From Gammaproteobacteria bacterium (GTDB lineage Bacteria; Pseudomonadota; Gammaproteobacteria; Pseudomonadales; Azotimanducaceae): 6,656 nucleotides of DNA. The translations under genes and the position numbers were made by a program. Shown piece by piece: positions 1-6,410 of the stretch; within the stretch, counting starts at the first letter, position 1, and each line of letters starts with the position of its first letter. Where the stretch lies: positions 1 to 6,656 of the forward strand of contig JAPPHP010000021.1 of assembly GCA_028821035.1 (NCBI GenBank), written 5' to 3'. Below the pieces are notes generated by a model that worked only from the letters and a program-made list of their open reading frames with translations, made no database searches and was not told the origin of the DNA.

Positions 1-291
1 ATGGCGCTCTATCGGATCATCTCCGAGTTCGGGGCGCCCCTGGACGCGATGCTGGGGAAGGGCTCGTCCGGCAGGATGGTCGTCTCCGGCATCTCCCTCG
101 AGAGTCATCGGCCGGTCCTCCAGGGGAGCACGTACACGAACACGGGAACGATCGGCGCCAAGGGACGGGGGCGGCGCTTCCCGTATTTCATGTTCCAGGT
201 CGCCGTCGACGATCCGACAGGCGGACCCTGCCTCGAGGTGGGAATGCGCGTGACATACCTCCTGCCGGACAGCCGAGTGAACGCCAAATAA
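1..291 (+). CDS. Probable MaoC/FAS1-like hotdog dehydratase, C-terminal part (5' truncated by window edge)
   Basis: The reading frame is open from the first base and stops at TAA 289-291, giving 96 residues. The ATG at base 1 is probably internal, because hotdog-fold dehydratases are usually about 130-150 residues per domain and only the C-terminal part is visible. Around residues 36-45 an 'RPVLQGSTYTNTGTI' pattern is followed by basic and Gly-rich residues, a strand 'FMFQVAVDD', a turn with Gly, and a closing strand 'EVGMRVTYLLP'. That order resembles the second half of the FAS1-like/MaoC N-terminal hotdog domain, which hydrates or dehydrates acyl-CoA thioesters in the cytoplasm. The hydratase active-site region would lie upstream, so activity cannot be judged. 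It ends 45 bases before the CoA-transferase on the same strand, which suits an acyl-CoA role. The family call rests on pattern recognition and is moderate; an unrelated small beta protein is possible. Confidence 0.5.
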   Translation: MALYRIISEFGAPLDAMLGKGSSGRMVVSGISLESHRPVLQGSTYTNTGTIGAKGRGRRFPYFMFQVAVDDPTGGPCLEVGMRVTYLLPDSRVNAK

Positions 292-324
292 ACAATCTGT
301 TGCAACGGTAAGTTCAAGCCAGAT

Positions 325-330
325 AGAGGT
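325..330 (+). promoter_or_regulatory. Ribosome-binding site of the CoA-transferase gene
   Basis: AGAGGT, a partial match to the Shine-Dalgarno AGGAGGT, ends six bases before ATG 337. It supports that start. The surrounding gap 292-336 is clearly more AT-rich (19 of 45 bases are G or C) than the flanking genes. Confidence 0.6.
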
Positions 331-336
331 TTTGAG

Positions 337-1602
337 ATGGAATCAGCGCTCAGCGGCATCAAGGTGGTGGAACTGGGGATCGCGATCCAGGGACCGGCCG
401 CGGGCATGTACCTCGCCGAGCACGGCGCCGAGGTGATCAAGATCGAGACCCCGGTCGGAGAGGAGAACCGACATCACTTCGGCTACGGAAAGTCCCTGCC
501 CAAGGCCGTTCCGGCTCCGCAATTCGTCGCGAACAATCGCGGCAAGCGGTTGATGACCCTCGACGCCAAGGGCGAACGCGGCCGCGAGGTCCTGCGCCGG
601 CTGATCGCGAAGGCCGACGTGTTCCTGACGAACTACCGCGAGAACGCGCTGAACCGGCTCGGGCTCGGCTACGAGGACCTGCACCGCCTGAATCCGCAAC
701 TGATCTACGCCATCGCCAGCGGCTTCGGTTCCGAGGGCCCCGTCGCCGATCGCGCGATGCTCGATCCCATGGCGCAGGCCCGCGGCGGACTGGCGAGCGT
801 GACGGGAAGCCCGGACCGGCCGCAGGCACTCGCAGGAGCCGCGCTCGCCGATACCACGGGCGCCGCACAACTCATCGTCGGGATCCTGACCGCACTCGTG
901 GCCCGTGAACGCCAAGGCGTCGGCCAGCGCGTGGGCACGTCGAGCTACGGCGCCCTGCTCTGGCACCAGGCGTTCGAACTGACGTATACGAGCATGACCG
1001 AGTACGTTCCCCGGAGTTCCGAGGGGATCCACCCGCTGGCGCCGGGCGGCAGTTCGGGCGTGTTCCGCACTGCGGATGGGAGAGCAGTGGCCTTCCTCGA
1101 TACCCTCTCCCCGGAACTCTGGACCGAGTTCTGCGAGGTCGCCGGGAAGCCCGAACTCGCACGGGAGTCGCGCTGGGACAGCGCATACAAACGACTTGCG
1201 GAGGAGGACCCGGACGAGTTGCGCGCGCAGGTGGCCGAGATCTTCGCAAGCCGGACCGCTGCGCAATGGGAAGCATTCTTTTCCGATCCGTACCTGATGT
1301 TCCAGCGTGTCTTCGACTACGCGGACGTCCTGAACGATCCACAGGCGCTCGAGAACGGGTACGTCAGCGAGATCGAGCTGCCCGAGATGGGAACGACCAG
1401 GGTCATCGGAAACACGATCGAACTCAGCGAGACTCCCGCCGAAGTCAAGCCGCTCGCCTGCGAATTGGGCGAGCACACGGAAGCGATCCTGATCGAGTAC
1501 GGCTACAGCCCCGCCGAGGTGAGCGACATCCTCAAGGAGACCGAGGACGCCAAGAGCCGCGAATTCCAGTCCGGCGGGCTCCAGTTCGGATCAGACGACT
1601 AG
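337..1602 (+). CDS. Family III CoA-transferase (CaiB/BaiF type)
   Basis: A complete 421-residue protein, close to the usual 380-420 of formyl-CoA transferase/CaiB-like enzymes. These cytoplasmic, usually interlocked dimers move CoA from an acyl-CoA donor to a free carboxylate. Family landmarks appear in order. The N-terminal 'GPAAGMYLAEHGAEVIKIE' lies at about 19-37, with 'NNRGKRLMTLD' at 67-76 and 'ADVFLTNYREN' at 93-103. Next come 'LGLGYEDLHRLNPQLIYAI' at 108-126 and 'GFGSEGP' at 129-135. Asp172 in 'ALADTTGAA' falls where the family's catalytic aspartate lies. The C-terminal 'LGEHTEAIL' and 'YGYSPAEV' blocks at about 377-397 are also present. Oddities: the common 'VD.S' motif after the Gly-rich turn reads VGTS (Gly200), and residues 400-421 form a polar acidic tail beyond the usual end. 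ATG 337 has a Shine-Dalgarno six bases upstream and the family N-terminus starts directly after it. The MFS gene follows 24 bases downstream. The substrate acid is unknown; family membership is very secure. Confidence 0.95.
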   Translation: MESALSGIKVVELGIAIQGPAAGMYLAEHGAEVIKIETPVGEENRHHFGYGKSLPKAVPAPQFVANNRGKRLMTLDAKGERGREVLRRLIAKADVFLTNYRENALNRLGLGYEDLHRLNPQLIYAIASGFGSEGPVADRAMLDPMAQARGGLASVTGSPDRPQALAGAALADTTGAAQLIVGILTALVARERQGVGQRVGTSSYGALLWHQAFELTYTSMTEYVPRSSEGIHPLAPGGSSGVFRTADGRAVAFLDTLSPELWTEFCEVAGKPELARESRWDSAYKRLAEEDPDELRAQVAEIFASRTAAQWEAFFSDPYLMFQRVFDYADVLNDPQALENGYVSEIELPEMGTTRVIGNTIELSETPAEVKPLACELGEHTEAILIEYGYSPAEVSDILKETEDAKSREFQSGGLQFGSDD

Positions 1603-1626
1603 CCCTGAGCCGCGCCGGCGCCCGGA

Positions 1627-2892
1627 ATGAACGCGCCCGCTACGAAGGACCTCCCGCAACCGCCCGTCGGGCGCGGCGCCTTCTACGGCTGGTGGATCGT
1701 GGCCGCCACGTTCGTGGTCGGTTTCCTCGTCGCGGGAGGCACGGTCAACGCCCTCGGCGTCCTGGTCAAGCCGATCGCGGAGAGCCTGAACGTGGGCCGG
1801 GCGGAACTCGGCGCCGTGATCACGGTGAAGCTCATCGTCAACGCGCTGCTGAGTCCGTGGGTCGGCTCAATGCTCGCGACGCGGTCCATTCGAGGGATCA
1901 TGCTCGTCGGCGCGGCGGCCATGGGGCTCGGCCTAGCGATGGCGGCCTTCGCGCAGTCGCTCTGGCCGATCTACCTGGGCCTCGGAGTCCTGGCCGGCGT
2001 GGCCAGTACCGCAGCCCTGTTTCTGCCGTGCATCGCCCTGGTCTCCAACTGGTTCGACCGGCTGCGCGGGCGGGCACTCGGACTCGTCACGCTCGGGCCG
2101 ACCCTCTCGGGCGCCGTGGTCCCCGTGCTGCTTTCCCTGCTCGTCGACGAGGTCGGCTGGCGCACGAGCCTGCTCCTCGCGGCGGCGGTAGCCACGGTCA
2201 TCCTGCTCCCCGTGATCTGGTTCTTCGTGCTGGACCGTCCGGAGGACTGCGGCCAGTTTCCCGACGGCGATCCGGACGGCCCGCGCACCCCGGAGGCAGA
2301 GGCGGACGATACCTGGACGATCCGGCGGGCGGTGCGCTCGCGTGACGTCTGGCTGGTGGTCGGCACGATCGGGACGGCCAACTTCGCGGTGGTCGCGATG
2401 CTGGTGCACCTGATCCCGTACGCGACCGACACCGGACTCAGCGGCGAGCGGGCCGCGCTGGTGTTCTCGGTGATGACGCTGTTGGGAGCGCTCGGCGGGC
2501 CCCTGTTCGGAACGCTCGCCGATTACCTTTCCATCAAGCGCCTGCTGATCGCCTCCATGCTTTGCCAGTTCGCGGCCGTGCTGCTGTTCGCCGAACTCGA
2601 GGGCCAGTTCGGGCTCTCGCTCGCCGCCGGCACACTGGGCCTGGGCTTTGGCGGACTGATGCCGCTCGTGACCCTGGCGGTCGGCCGGATGTTCGGAGTG
2701 GCGTCCCTGACCCGCATCATGGGCCTCGCCACCCCGCTCTCCCTCCTCTTCTACGCCCCGGCCGCTCCCCTGACGGGCTACCTGTACGACACCCGGGGAG
2801 ACTATGAGCTGGCGTTGCAGGTGCTGCTGGTCGCTCCCCTGCTTGCGATCGCGTTCCTCTGCTTCCTGAAGGTCCCCCGAGCGCGCGATTGA
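1627..2892 (+). CDS. Major facilitator superfamily transporter (monocarboxylate/oxalate-formate-like)
   Basis: A complete 421-residue inner-membrane protein of normal MFS length. About twelve hydrophobic segments can be read: roughly residues 20-43, 58-80, 89-108, 113-136, 150-173, 178-202, then 243-265, 274-297, 302-323, 328-352, 363-386 and 394-415. A hydrophilic central loop, rich in Asp, Pro and Glu, spans about 203-240. The opening 'YGWWIVAATF' and the 'NWFDRLRGRALGL' block after TM4 (141-153) are typical of the monocarboxylate/oxalate-formate antiporter-like branch. A motif-A-like 'GTLADYLSIKR' lies between TM8 and TM9 (295-305). The corresponding TM2-3 loop reads 'GSMLATRSIR', lacking the usual Asp. 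By family and by its CoA-transferase neighbour, it probably moves an organic acid across the cytoplasmic membrane; the direction and substrate are inferred only. There is no strong Shine-Dalgarno before ATG 1627 (only CCGGA), so translational coupling to the gene 24 bases upstream is possible. Confidence 0.92.
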   Translation: MNAPATKDLPQPPVGRGAFYGWWIVAATFVVGFLVAGGTVNALGVLVKPIAESLNVGRAELGAVITVKLIVNALLSPWVGSMLATRSIRGIMLVGAAAMGLGLAMAAFAQSLWPIYLGLGVLAGVASTAALFLPCIALVSNWFDRLRGRALGLVTLGPTLSGAVVPVLLSLLVDEVGWRTSLLLAAAVATVILLPVIWFFVLDRPEDCGQFPDGDPDGPRTPEAEADDTWTIRRAVRSRDVWLVVGTIGTANFAVVAMLVHLIPYATDTGLSGERAALVFSVMTLLGALGGPLFGTLADYLSIKRLLIASMLCQFAAVLLFAELEGQFGLSLAAGTLGLGFGGLMPLVTLAVGRMFGVASLTRIMGLATPLSLLFYAPAAPLTGYLYDTRGDYELALQVLLVAPLLAIAFLCFLKVPRARD

Positions 2893-2910
2893 CACGCCAC
2901 CGTCGCGCGT
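2881..2910 (+). other. GC-rich stem-loop overlapping the MFS stop codon
   Basis: CGCGCGA at 2882-2888 pairs fully with TCGCGCG at 2903-2909, with one more G-U pair possible (2881/2910), around a 14-base loop that holds the MFS stop codon. No T-run follows, so it is not a classical intrinsic terminator. It could protect the 3' end of the upstream message or weakly attenuate. Alternating CG runs are common in such GC-rich DNA, so chance is a real alternative. Confidence 0.35.
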
Positions 2911-2922
2911 GCAGCCTACATT
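2889..2922 (+). promoter_or_regulatory. Possible promoter for the TonB receptor gene (weak)
   Basis: TTGACA at 2889-2894 is a perfect sigma-70 -35 hexamer, overlapping the stop of the MFS gene. The best -10-like hexamer is TACATT at 2917-2922, matching TATAAT at four of six positions. The spacer is 22 bases, too long for a standard promoter. At 17 bases of spacing only CAGCCT is found. A receptor-specific promoter here is plausible because receptors are often regulated separately, but the evidence is weak. Confidence 0.22.
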
Positions 2923-2933
2923 CAACGTAGGTT
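2913..2933 (+). other. Dyad CCTAC-N7-GTAGG upstream of the TonB receptor (operator or small hairpin)
   Basis: CCTAC at 2915-2919 and GTAGG at 2927-2931 form a perfect inverted repeat around the seven bases ATTCAAC. As RNA the stem can extend by a G-U and an A-U pair (2914/2932 and 2913/2933). It lies five bases before the receptor's ribosome-binding site and covers the -10-like TACATT. It could be a repressor operator or a leader hairpin affecting translation. A five-base-arm dyad is short and may be coincidence. Confidence 0.3.
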
Positions 2934-2937
2934 CTCT

Positions 2938-2945
2938 GGAGAGGA
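2938..2945 (+). promoter_or_regulatory. Ribosome-binding site of the TonB receptor gene
   Basis: The purine run GGAGAGGA contains GGAG five bases before ATG 2947. It is the best Shine-Dalgarno in the window and fixes the start, which is followed directly by a well-formed signal peptide. Confidence 0.7.
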
Positions 2946-2946
2946 C

Positions 2947-5343
2947 ATGCCCCGTCTTATCCGTAAGCAGCGCAGCCTGGTCGCTTCCCTCGCGGTTTCC
3001 GCCGCCTTCGCAACCGCCGTCTGTGCACCGGCCAGCGCCGAAGAGACCGGCGCCGAAGAGCGAGGCGTCATCGAAGAGATCATCGTCACCGCGACCTATC
3101 GCGAAACGGAGCTGATGAAGACGCCCCAGGCGATCAGCGCCGTCTCCGACGCGCTCGTGGAAGACCTCGGCGCCCAGAGCATGGAAGACCTCTACACGAT
3201 GATCCCGGGGCTCAGCATGCAGGGCGCCCTGAACGGAGAGGCGCGCTACACCATCCGGGGCATCTCGTCACAGAGCGGCCAGATCGGTTACGCGCCCACC
3301 GGAGCGACGATCGGCGTGTACCTGGACGGGACGCCCGTGACGGCGGCACTGGGTCCGGACAACCAGGTCAGCGGCACGCTGTTCGACATCGAACGGGTCG
3401 AAGTGCTGAAAGGGCCGCAAGGCACCCTGTTCGGGGAGGGTTCGCAGGGCGGCACCATCCGCTATCTGTACAAGAAGCCCGACGCGACCGCGTTCGACGC
3501 CGCGGTCAACGTCGGTCTGTCCAACATGGAAGAGTCGGACGACACGTCCAACCGGATAGACGGCATGATCAACGTCCCGCTGTCGGACAACGCCGCGTTC
3601 CGGTTGACCGCATGGCGCTCGCAGACGGCGGGCTTCATCGAGAACCTGGAGCCGTTCGAGGAGGACTACAACGAGGCCGAATCCACCGGCGTCCGCGCGG
3701 CCGTGCGGTTCACGGGCGACACGTTCACGGTGACGGGCACCGTGCACAGCAGCGCGCAGGAAACAAAGGGTGGCCTGGGCACGTTTCGGGCTTACGAGTC
3801 ACTCCACGGTCGGATTCCCGGACTCGAGCCGAGGTCGGAAGACTCGGTCGACATCTATAGCCTGGACATCGAATGGGACTTGAGCTGGGCAACGCTCTAC
3901 TCGCTGACGTCCTTTACCGACCGGCAGATTCCCTCGGTCTCCGAGTCCTCCGAGACGGGCGCGCGAACCCTGGACTACTTCTACGGCGGCGCCACCCTGG
4001 CCGATCCGAACGATCCGGCCTGTCTTGCCCTGGTAGCCTTCGGCATTCCCTGTCCCGGATGGCCGGGCGTGTTCAACCTCGGCGGCCCCGTCTTCACGGC
4101 CGACGGTATGAACCTCCGGGCCATCAGCAACGAGGCCAAGTTCTACAGCGAGCGCTGGGTGCAGGAGTTTCGCCTCGTGTCGCCCGGCGACAGGGCCCTG
4201 CGCTGGACAGCGGGGTTCTTCTGGAAGGACAGCGAAGATCACACCCAGAACCAGCAGGTAGGCGGCTACTTCCCCGGTCGCGAGGCCTTCGCCCTCGCGT
4301 TCGATCCCCTGCTGATGGTGCCGGCCAACACCCACACGGACTTCCTCGAGGAGTACGCGGTGTTCGGCGAGCTCAGTTACGACCTCACCGATACGCTGGA
4401 GGTCACGGTGGGCGTGCGGGTCTCCGATCTCGAGCAGGACTTCACGAATACCGGAACCGGCACCAGCGACACCCCCGTGTCGCCGAAGTTCGTGCTCTCC
4501 TGGCTACCCCAGGACGACCTCCTGCTGTATTTCAACTACACGACCGGCTTCCGGCCCGGCAACGTCAACAACAACCTCGACTTCTATGTCGGCCAGTTCG
4601 AGGTGCAGATCGAGAACGCAAGGACCAACCCCTTCCTGGACGACGCCAGTCGGGCGGCGGTCATCGCGGGGCTCGAGCAGAACATCGTCGACTCCCTGTC
4701 CCGGCTGTTCTTCGACGGCGACAAGCTGGACAACTACGAGCTGGGGTTGAAGGCGACGCTCTGGGGCGGCCGCGCCACGGTCCTGGCTTCGGCCTACTAC
4801 CTCGACTGGAAGGACATGCTCGTCTACGTCAACGACCCCGCCATCGCGCCGGGGGGCGACAGTCACAACGTCAACAGCGGCGGCGCCGAGATCACCGGGT
4901 TCGAGCTGGAGGTGAACGCTTTCGTCACCGACCGGTTCAGCGTACGGCTTGCGGCCGACGTCAACGCTAGCGAGGTCACCGAGGTCGGGGTGCCTTACCA
5001 GAACGCCGAGGACGGCAACGAGCTGCGGTACGCCCCCAACAACAGCGCATCCATCGCGCTCGACTATTCGGTGCCCGTCGCCGACAACTGGTCGCTGGAC
5101 CTGCACTTGGATCATGCCTGGGTAGCCGAGCAGTTCGCCGACTCGCAGAACATGGTCGTGATCCCCAGCTACAAGAAGACGAACGCCCGCGCCACGTTGC
5201 GCCGCGCCGATCAGAAGTGGCGGATCGCGCTCTTCGGCACGAACCTCGCGAACGACGAGCTTCTGCGCGGCCGCGACCTCCTGGGGACGATGTATTGGTT
5301 CAACCCCCGCCAGATCGGGCTGGAGGTCGGCTACCAGCTATAG
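2947..5343 (+). CDS. TonB-dependent outer-membrane receptor
   Basis: A complete 798-residue receptor of normal length; it uses TonB-ExbBD energy to import a ligand through the outer membrane. A Sec signal peptide is clear: basic n-region (residues 3-9), hydrophobic core 11-26, and an Ala-X-Ala site 'ASA' at 29-31 with cleavage before Glu32. A TonB-box-like 'EEIIVTATYRE' lies at 43-53. The plug domain runs to about 178, with 'YTIRGI' (101-106), 'VYLDG' (124-128), 'IERVEVLKGPQGTLFG' (148-163) and 'GSQGGTIRYLYKKP' (165-178). The barrel fills the rest, with 'SPKFVLSW' (512-519), 'YTTGFRPG' (531-538), 'ELGLKATLWGGRA' (598-610) and the C-terminal strand 'PRQIGLEVGYQL'. There is no FecA-type N-terminal signalling domain, so surface signalling through a sigma/anti-sigma pair is not expected. 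Two cysteines, 359 and 369, sit in a putative extracellular loop. The last residue is Leu, not the usual Phe or Trp. The plug and loop style matches the large receptor group common in sphingomonads and marine gammaproteobacteria rather than a named siderophore receptor. The neighbours suggest an organic catabolic substrate, but the ligand is unknown. Confidence 0.96.
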   Translation: MPRLIRKQRSLVASLAVSAAFATAVCAPASAEETGAEERGVIEEIIVTATYRETELMKTPQAISAVSDALVEDLGAQSMEDLYTMIPGLSMQGALNGEARYTIRGISSQSGQIGYAPTGATIGVYLDGTPVTAALGPDNQVSGTLFDIERVEVLKGPQGTLFGEGSQGGTIRYLYKKPDATAFDAAVNVGLSNMEESDDTSNRIDGMINVPLSDNAAFRLTAWRSQTAGFIENLEPFEEDYNEAESTGVRAAVRFTGDTFTVTGTVHSSAQETKGGLGTFRAYESLHGRIPGLEPRSEDSVDIYSLDIEWDLSWATLYSLTSFTDRQIPSVSESSETGARTLDYFYGGATLADPNDPACLALVAFGIPCPGWPGVFNLGGPVFTADGMNLRAISNEAKFYSERWVQEFRLVSPGDRALRWTAGFFWKDSEDHTQNQQVGGYFPGREAFALAFDPLLMVPANTHTDFLEEYAVFGELSYDLTDTLEVTVGVRVSDLEQDFTNTGTGTSDTPVSPKFVLSWLPQDDLLLYFNYTTGFRPGNVNNNLDFYVGQFEVQIENARTNPFLDDASRAAVIAGLEQNIVDSLSRLFFDGDKLDNYELGLKATLWGGRATVLASAYYLDWKDMLVYVNDPAIAPGGDSHNVNSGGAEITGFELEVNAFVTDRFSVRLAADVNASEVTEVGVPYQNAEDGNELRYAPNNSASIALDYSVPVADNWSLDLHLDHAWVAEQFADSQNMVVIPSYKKTNARATLRRADQKWRIALFGTNLANDELLRGRDLLGTMYWFNPRQIGLEVGYQL

Positions 5344-5363
5344 GCCTCTTCGCGCTGTGGGCC

Positions 5364-6365
5364 ATGAACATCGATCGGCTATTCGAAAAACTGCTTGCCG
5401 AGCGCGTACTGTTCATCGACCCAAGTCCCGAGCTCATGGCCGCCAGCGCAGCCCTCGAGCAGTCGCCAATGGGCGCCGCTCCCCGTTTCGACCAGCTCCG
5501 CACGCCTGAAGCCTGGGCCGAGTTTCGCGGCGCGGTGATGCCCTTTTCCCCGTACATCCAGGAGTGGAACGCCAAAGGGGCCGCGCTGGCCAGGGAAGTC
5601 CAGATCGATGGCCCCGGCGGCAAGCTCGCCGTGCGCATCGTTGCACCGCAAACCGGGCAAGTGCGCGGTGGCCTGTTCCACACCCTCGGCGGGGGCTGGA
5701 TCGCGAACACGCCGGCATCTTTCGACTACAAGCATGCCCAGGCGGCTGAGCTATGTGGCCTGGTCGTGGCCTGCGTGGACTGGCGCAAGGCGCCGGAGCA
5801 TCCCTATCCCGCACAACTCGACGACATGGAGGCAGCCTGTCTCTGGTTCATCGACTTCCTGCGCGCAGAGTACGGTCAGGACAGGATGTTCCTGCGGGGC
5901 GAGTCTTCCGGAGGCAACACCGGCGCCGCCACCATGCTCCGGATGAAGCGCAAGCATGGCTTCGTGTTCGATGGAGCCGTGTTGGACATCGGCTGCTTCG
6001 ACCTGTCGGGCTCGCTGCCCAGTCACAGGGAAAACGACCATCGCAACCAGGGAATGGACTCCGTGAGCGTCGACCAGTTGGCGGATTTGTATCTGCAGGG
6101 TGGAGAAGACCGCAGGGATCCGGACGTCTCGCCGATGTATGGCGATCTTGCCGGGCTCTGTCCGGCGCTGTTTACCTGCGGCGACCTTGATGTCCTGCGC
6201 GACGGCGCCTTCCTGATGCACATGCGCTGGCTGGCAGCGGGCAACGAGTCCTATCTCGTGGACTTTCGGGGGATCGGGCACGTCATGGCGCTGATGGACT
6301 GCCCGGAAGTGGAGATGGAAGCGCTGTTCGCGACGCGGTTTCTCGATCGACTGATTGCGGGGTAA
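5364..6365 (+). CDS. Alpha/beta-hydrolase, HSL/esterase-like (fold-3) family
   Basis: A complete 333-residue protein without a signal peptide, so probably cytoplasmic; the length fits the hormone-sensitive-lipase-like esterase family (about 300-350). The nucleophile elbow is 'GESSGGN' at 179-185, with Ser181 as nucleophile. The acid is probably Asp276 in 'DLDVLRDGA' and the base His306 in 'GIGHVMAL'. 'WRKAPEHPYPAQLDD' at 140-154 is the family's R-x-APE-P-PA block. The oxyanion-hole loop reads 'FHTLGGGW' (105-112): the three Gly and Trp are kept, but Leu108 replaces the His of HGGGW. Residues 1-60 form an N-terminal cap-like segment. ATG 5364 is chosen although the frame is open upstream to 5217, because earlier starts would lie inside the receptor gene and the natural N-terminus begins here. 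No good Shine-Dalgarno is visible, and the 20-base gap suggests coupling to the receptor gene. It probably hydrolyses an ester (or lactone/amide) of the imported substrate; specificity is unknown. Confidence 0.92.
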   Translation: MNIDRLFEKLLAERVLFIDPSPELMAASAALEQSPMGAAPRFDQLRTPEAWAEFRGAVMPFSPYIQEWNAKGAALAREVQIDGPGGKLAVRIVAPQTGQVRGGLFHTLGGGWIANTPASFDYKHAQAAELCGLVVACVDWRKAPEHPYPAQLDDMEAACLWFIDFLRAEYGQDRMFLRGESSGGNTGAATMLRMKRKHGFVFDGAVLDIGCFDLSGSLPSHRENDHRNQGMDSVSVDQLADLYLQGGEDRRDPDVSPMYGDLAGLCPALFTCGDLDVLRDGAFLMHMRWLAAGNESYLVDFRGIGHVMALMDCPEVEMEALFATRFLDRLIAG

Positions 6366-6410
6366 GCGTCCGATTGCCGGCGGACCAGGAGCGGCCCCCT
6401 CGCCATCGGG

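Noticed and set aside
300..330. A possible promoter TTGCAA (300-305), 17-base spacer, ATAGAG
   Set aside because: The -10 hexamer barely resembles TATAAT and overlaps the ribosome-binding site, leaving no room for a normal transcript start.
343..1476. A 377-residue minus-strand open frame opposite the CoA-transferase
   Set aside because: It lies wholly opposite a secure gene, shows no recognisable domain, and its Arg/Gly/Ala/Val-rich make-up is what GC-rich codon bias gives on the antisense strand.
1266..2345. A 359-residue plus-strand frame spanning the CoA-transferase end and MFS start
   Set aside because: It is an out-of-frame, Arg-rich translation overlapping two secure genes, with no motif.
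1933..2925. A 330-residue minus-strand open frame opposite the MFS gene
   Set aside because: It is antisense to twelve clear membrane segments; the translation is full of Gln, Arg, Gly and His with no fold signal, a codon-bias shadow.
3873..4970. A 365-residue plus-strand frame inside the receptor gene
   Set aside because: An out-of-frame, Arg/Gly/Pro-rich shadow of a well-supported receptor.
5217..5363. An earlier ATG (5217) as start of the hydrolase
   Set aside because: The extra 49 residues overlap the receptor's coding end in another frame and are Arg/Pro-rich; the family-like N-terminus begins at ATG 5364.
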